Shown here: positions 6,239-7,089 of the stretch, piece after piece
Layout: each line of letters opens with the position of its first letter
Position numbering within the stretch: position 1 is the stretch's first letter
Assembly (NCBI GenBank): GCA_025934545.1
Contig: JAICXV010000112.1
Coordinates: 1 to 7,089 of the forward strand
From: Verrucomicrobiia bacterium
GTDB taxonomy: Bacteria; Verrucomicrobiota; Verrucomicrobiia; Limisphaerales; Palsa-1400
Length of the DNA: 7,089 nucleotides
Reading direction: 5' to 3'
The notes under the pieces: model-generated
Seen by the model: only the letters and a program-made list of their open reading frames with translations
Database searches by the model: none
Told to the model about the DNA's origin: nothing
Made by a program: the position numbers and the translations under genes

Positions 6239-6784
6239 TCAAAATACCACAAAGCCAAGGATTGCGACTAAAAGTCCGAACGCAAATCGGGCGGCGCTGA
6301 AGAGGCGCATTCGTTTTGGATTGGCAGTGTCCCACTCGATCCAATCGCGCAAGCGCCAAGGCGAAATGGTCAGCCACATGCCGGCGACAATTAAAATGTA
6401 GGCCCAGACGACCATGACGAGGCGCCAGTCGGTATCGACCCAGCGCGCGCTGTCGACGATCAGTTTGCCCAACAGCAGCATGACGATGGCGAGGCCACGC
6501 ACGGCGAGAAAATCGCTTACGAAAATGCAGGTGCCAAGCGCGATGGCGATGAACAGTGCGCGCAGGTATTTCTTCATCGGTTCGAAATCGGCGAGTGATT
6601 CGATGTTGACGTTGTAAATGAACCAAATAAGGCCGATGGCCATGAGGATGTAGCCGAAGACGACATTGCGCGGGAATTTGCGGGCGACGGTCGTCATTTG
6701 TTCAGGCGCGAGCAAACCCGCGAGGTTGATGATCGCGACGAACAGGCCCATGCAAATTGCGAGTAACGACAGTTTGACTGTCAT
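6239..6784 (-). CDS. Six-helix integral membrane protein of unknown function
   Basis: From the ATG at 6784 this encodes 181 residues with about six hydrophobic segments: near 5-25, 40-58, 72-90, 93-111, 121-142 and 160-180. The loops are short and carry no recognisable catalytic motif; 'WRLRDWIEWD' (143-152) in the last loop is the most distinctive stretch. I do not recognise the family. An upstream in-frame TTG at 6823 would add 13 residues, but neither start has a Shine-Dalgarno; the sequence before ATG 6784 is pyrimidine-rich. The ATG is preferred because translation then starts just before the first helix. It is first in a tight minus-strand cluster (9 bases to the hydrolase gene, then overlap with the TIGR03790 gene), so it is probably co-transcribed with them. 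It being a small, stand-alone inner-membrane protein is supported; a shared function with the cluster is inferred. Confidence 0.8.
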   Translation of the reverse strand: MTVKLSLLAICMGLFVAIINLAGLLAPEQMTTVARKFPRNVVFGYILMAIGLIWFIYNVNIESLADFEPMKKYLRALFIAIALGTCIFVSDFLAVRGLAIVMLLLGKLIVDSARWVDTDWRLVMVVWAYILIVAGMWLTISPWRLRDWIEWDTANPKRMRLFSAARFAFGLLVAILGFVVF

Positions 6785-6893
6785 AAGAGTGGGAAAGGGA
6801 ACATAAAACGAAGTGCTTCGCAATGATGAAACGAGTTAGGGACGTCTTGGGCTGCGGGCATTTCGTCGTTTAATGATAGGCGATCAACATTGG

Positions 6894-7089
6894 TCAAATG
6901 ACTTCCAGCAGTCTATGCAGTTCGGCATCGGTGTTGTAAAAGTGGGGAGAGATGCGAATGAAGGATTGGCCAGCGCGGTTGGCGCGCAGGCTAGTGACGA
7001 TGCCGGCGGCTTCAAGTTTCGCGTGCAGGTTCTGCATAACGCCGAGCTCGGCGCCTTCTTTGTGGAAACTTGTGATGCTGCTGGCGTGT
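6894..7089 (-). CDS. Class V aminotransferase-like PLP enzyme (C-terminal fragment)
   Basis: The minus strand is open from the right edge to a TGA at 6896-6894, giving 64 codons of a gene that begins beyond the window. The visible end reads through 'SSITSFHKEG', a small-domain helix 'LHAKLEAAGIV', then 'SLRANRAGQSFIRISPHFYN' and 'TDAELHRLLEVI'. The pattern of an Arg-rich strand followed by 'IR.SPHFYNT..E..RLL' is the standard end of class V (cysteine desulfurase/kynureninase-like) aminotransferases. The PLP-binding lysine is outside the window, so the reaction cannot be told. The enzyme is cytoplasmic. The 109-base gap to the membrane protein gene means it may or may not belong to the same operon. 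Confidence 0.85.
   Translation of the reverse strand, partial: HASSITSFHKEGAELGVMQNLHAKLEAAGIVTSLRANRAGQSFIRISPHFYNTDAELHRLLEVI

Noticed and set aside
6809..6820. Short palindrome CGAAG-TG-CTTCG upstream of the membrane protein gene
   Set aside because: The arms are only 5 bp, there is no second copy nearby and no promoter box is clearly placed around it.

Overview
The window looks like chromosomal DNA from a free-living, Gram-negative-type bacterium, most likely of the Verrucomicrobiota (Pedosphaera/Limisphaerales- or Chthoniobacter-like). This is inferred from protein content, not from a marker gene. The clues are a TIGR03790-family protein, Sec-exported proteins of the Hcp fold, a C-terminal domain typical of verrucomicrobial secreted proteins ('LTFSWP...YVLQQ...L...W..V...NFYRL'), and several genes without a clear Shine-Dalgarno sequence. 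No rRNA, tRNA, CRISPR array, insertion sequence or phage gene is visible.

Left part, plus strand. Positions 1-295 hold the C-terminal end of an oligopeptide/dipeptide ABC transporter ATPase (OppF/DppF type). A 260-base non-coding stretch follows, with a strong terminator-like hairpin (434-469) enclosed by a second 7-bp inverted repeat. Next come two tandem genes 7 bases apart (557-1084 and 1092-2495). Both encode proteins with a signal peptide followed by a domain homologous to Hcp, the tube protein of type VI secretion. The second carries about 270 extra residues: a DOMON/CBM9-like beta domain and a verrucomicrobial C-terminal domain. True Hcp is loaded from the cytoplasm, so an exported Hcp pair with no other type VI gene in the window is the most unusual thing here.

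Middle. A 285-base AT-rich non-coding stretch (2496-2780), with a 12-bp inverted repeat around a TATAAT box, precedes a complete sugar phosphate isomerase/epimerase-type TIM-barrel gene (2781-3812), which has all the expected metal ligands. It converges with the next block across only 30 bases.

Right part, minus strand. Reading leftwards from the right edge: the C-terminal end of a class V aminotransferase (7089-6894), a 109-base gap, a six-helix membrane protein (6784-6239), a PhnP-like metallo-beta-lactamase-fold hydrolase (6229-5444), and a TIGR03790-family exported protein with two C-terminal TPR units (5447-3843). The last three are tightly packed (9-base gap, then a GTGA start/stop overlap) and form a probable operon. 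Their joint role is not known to me.
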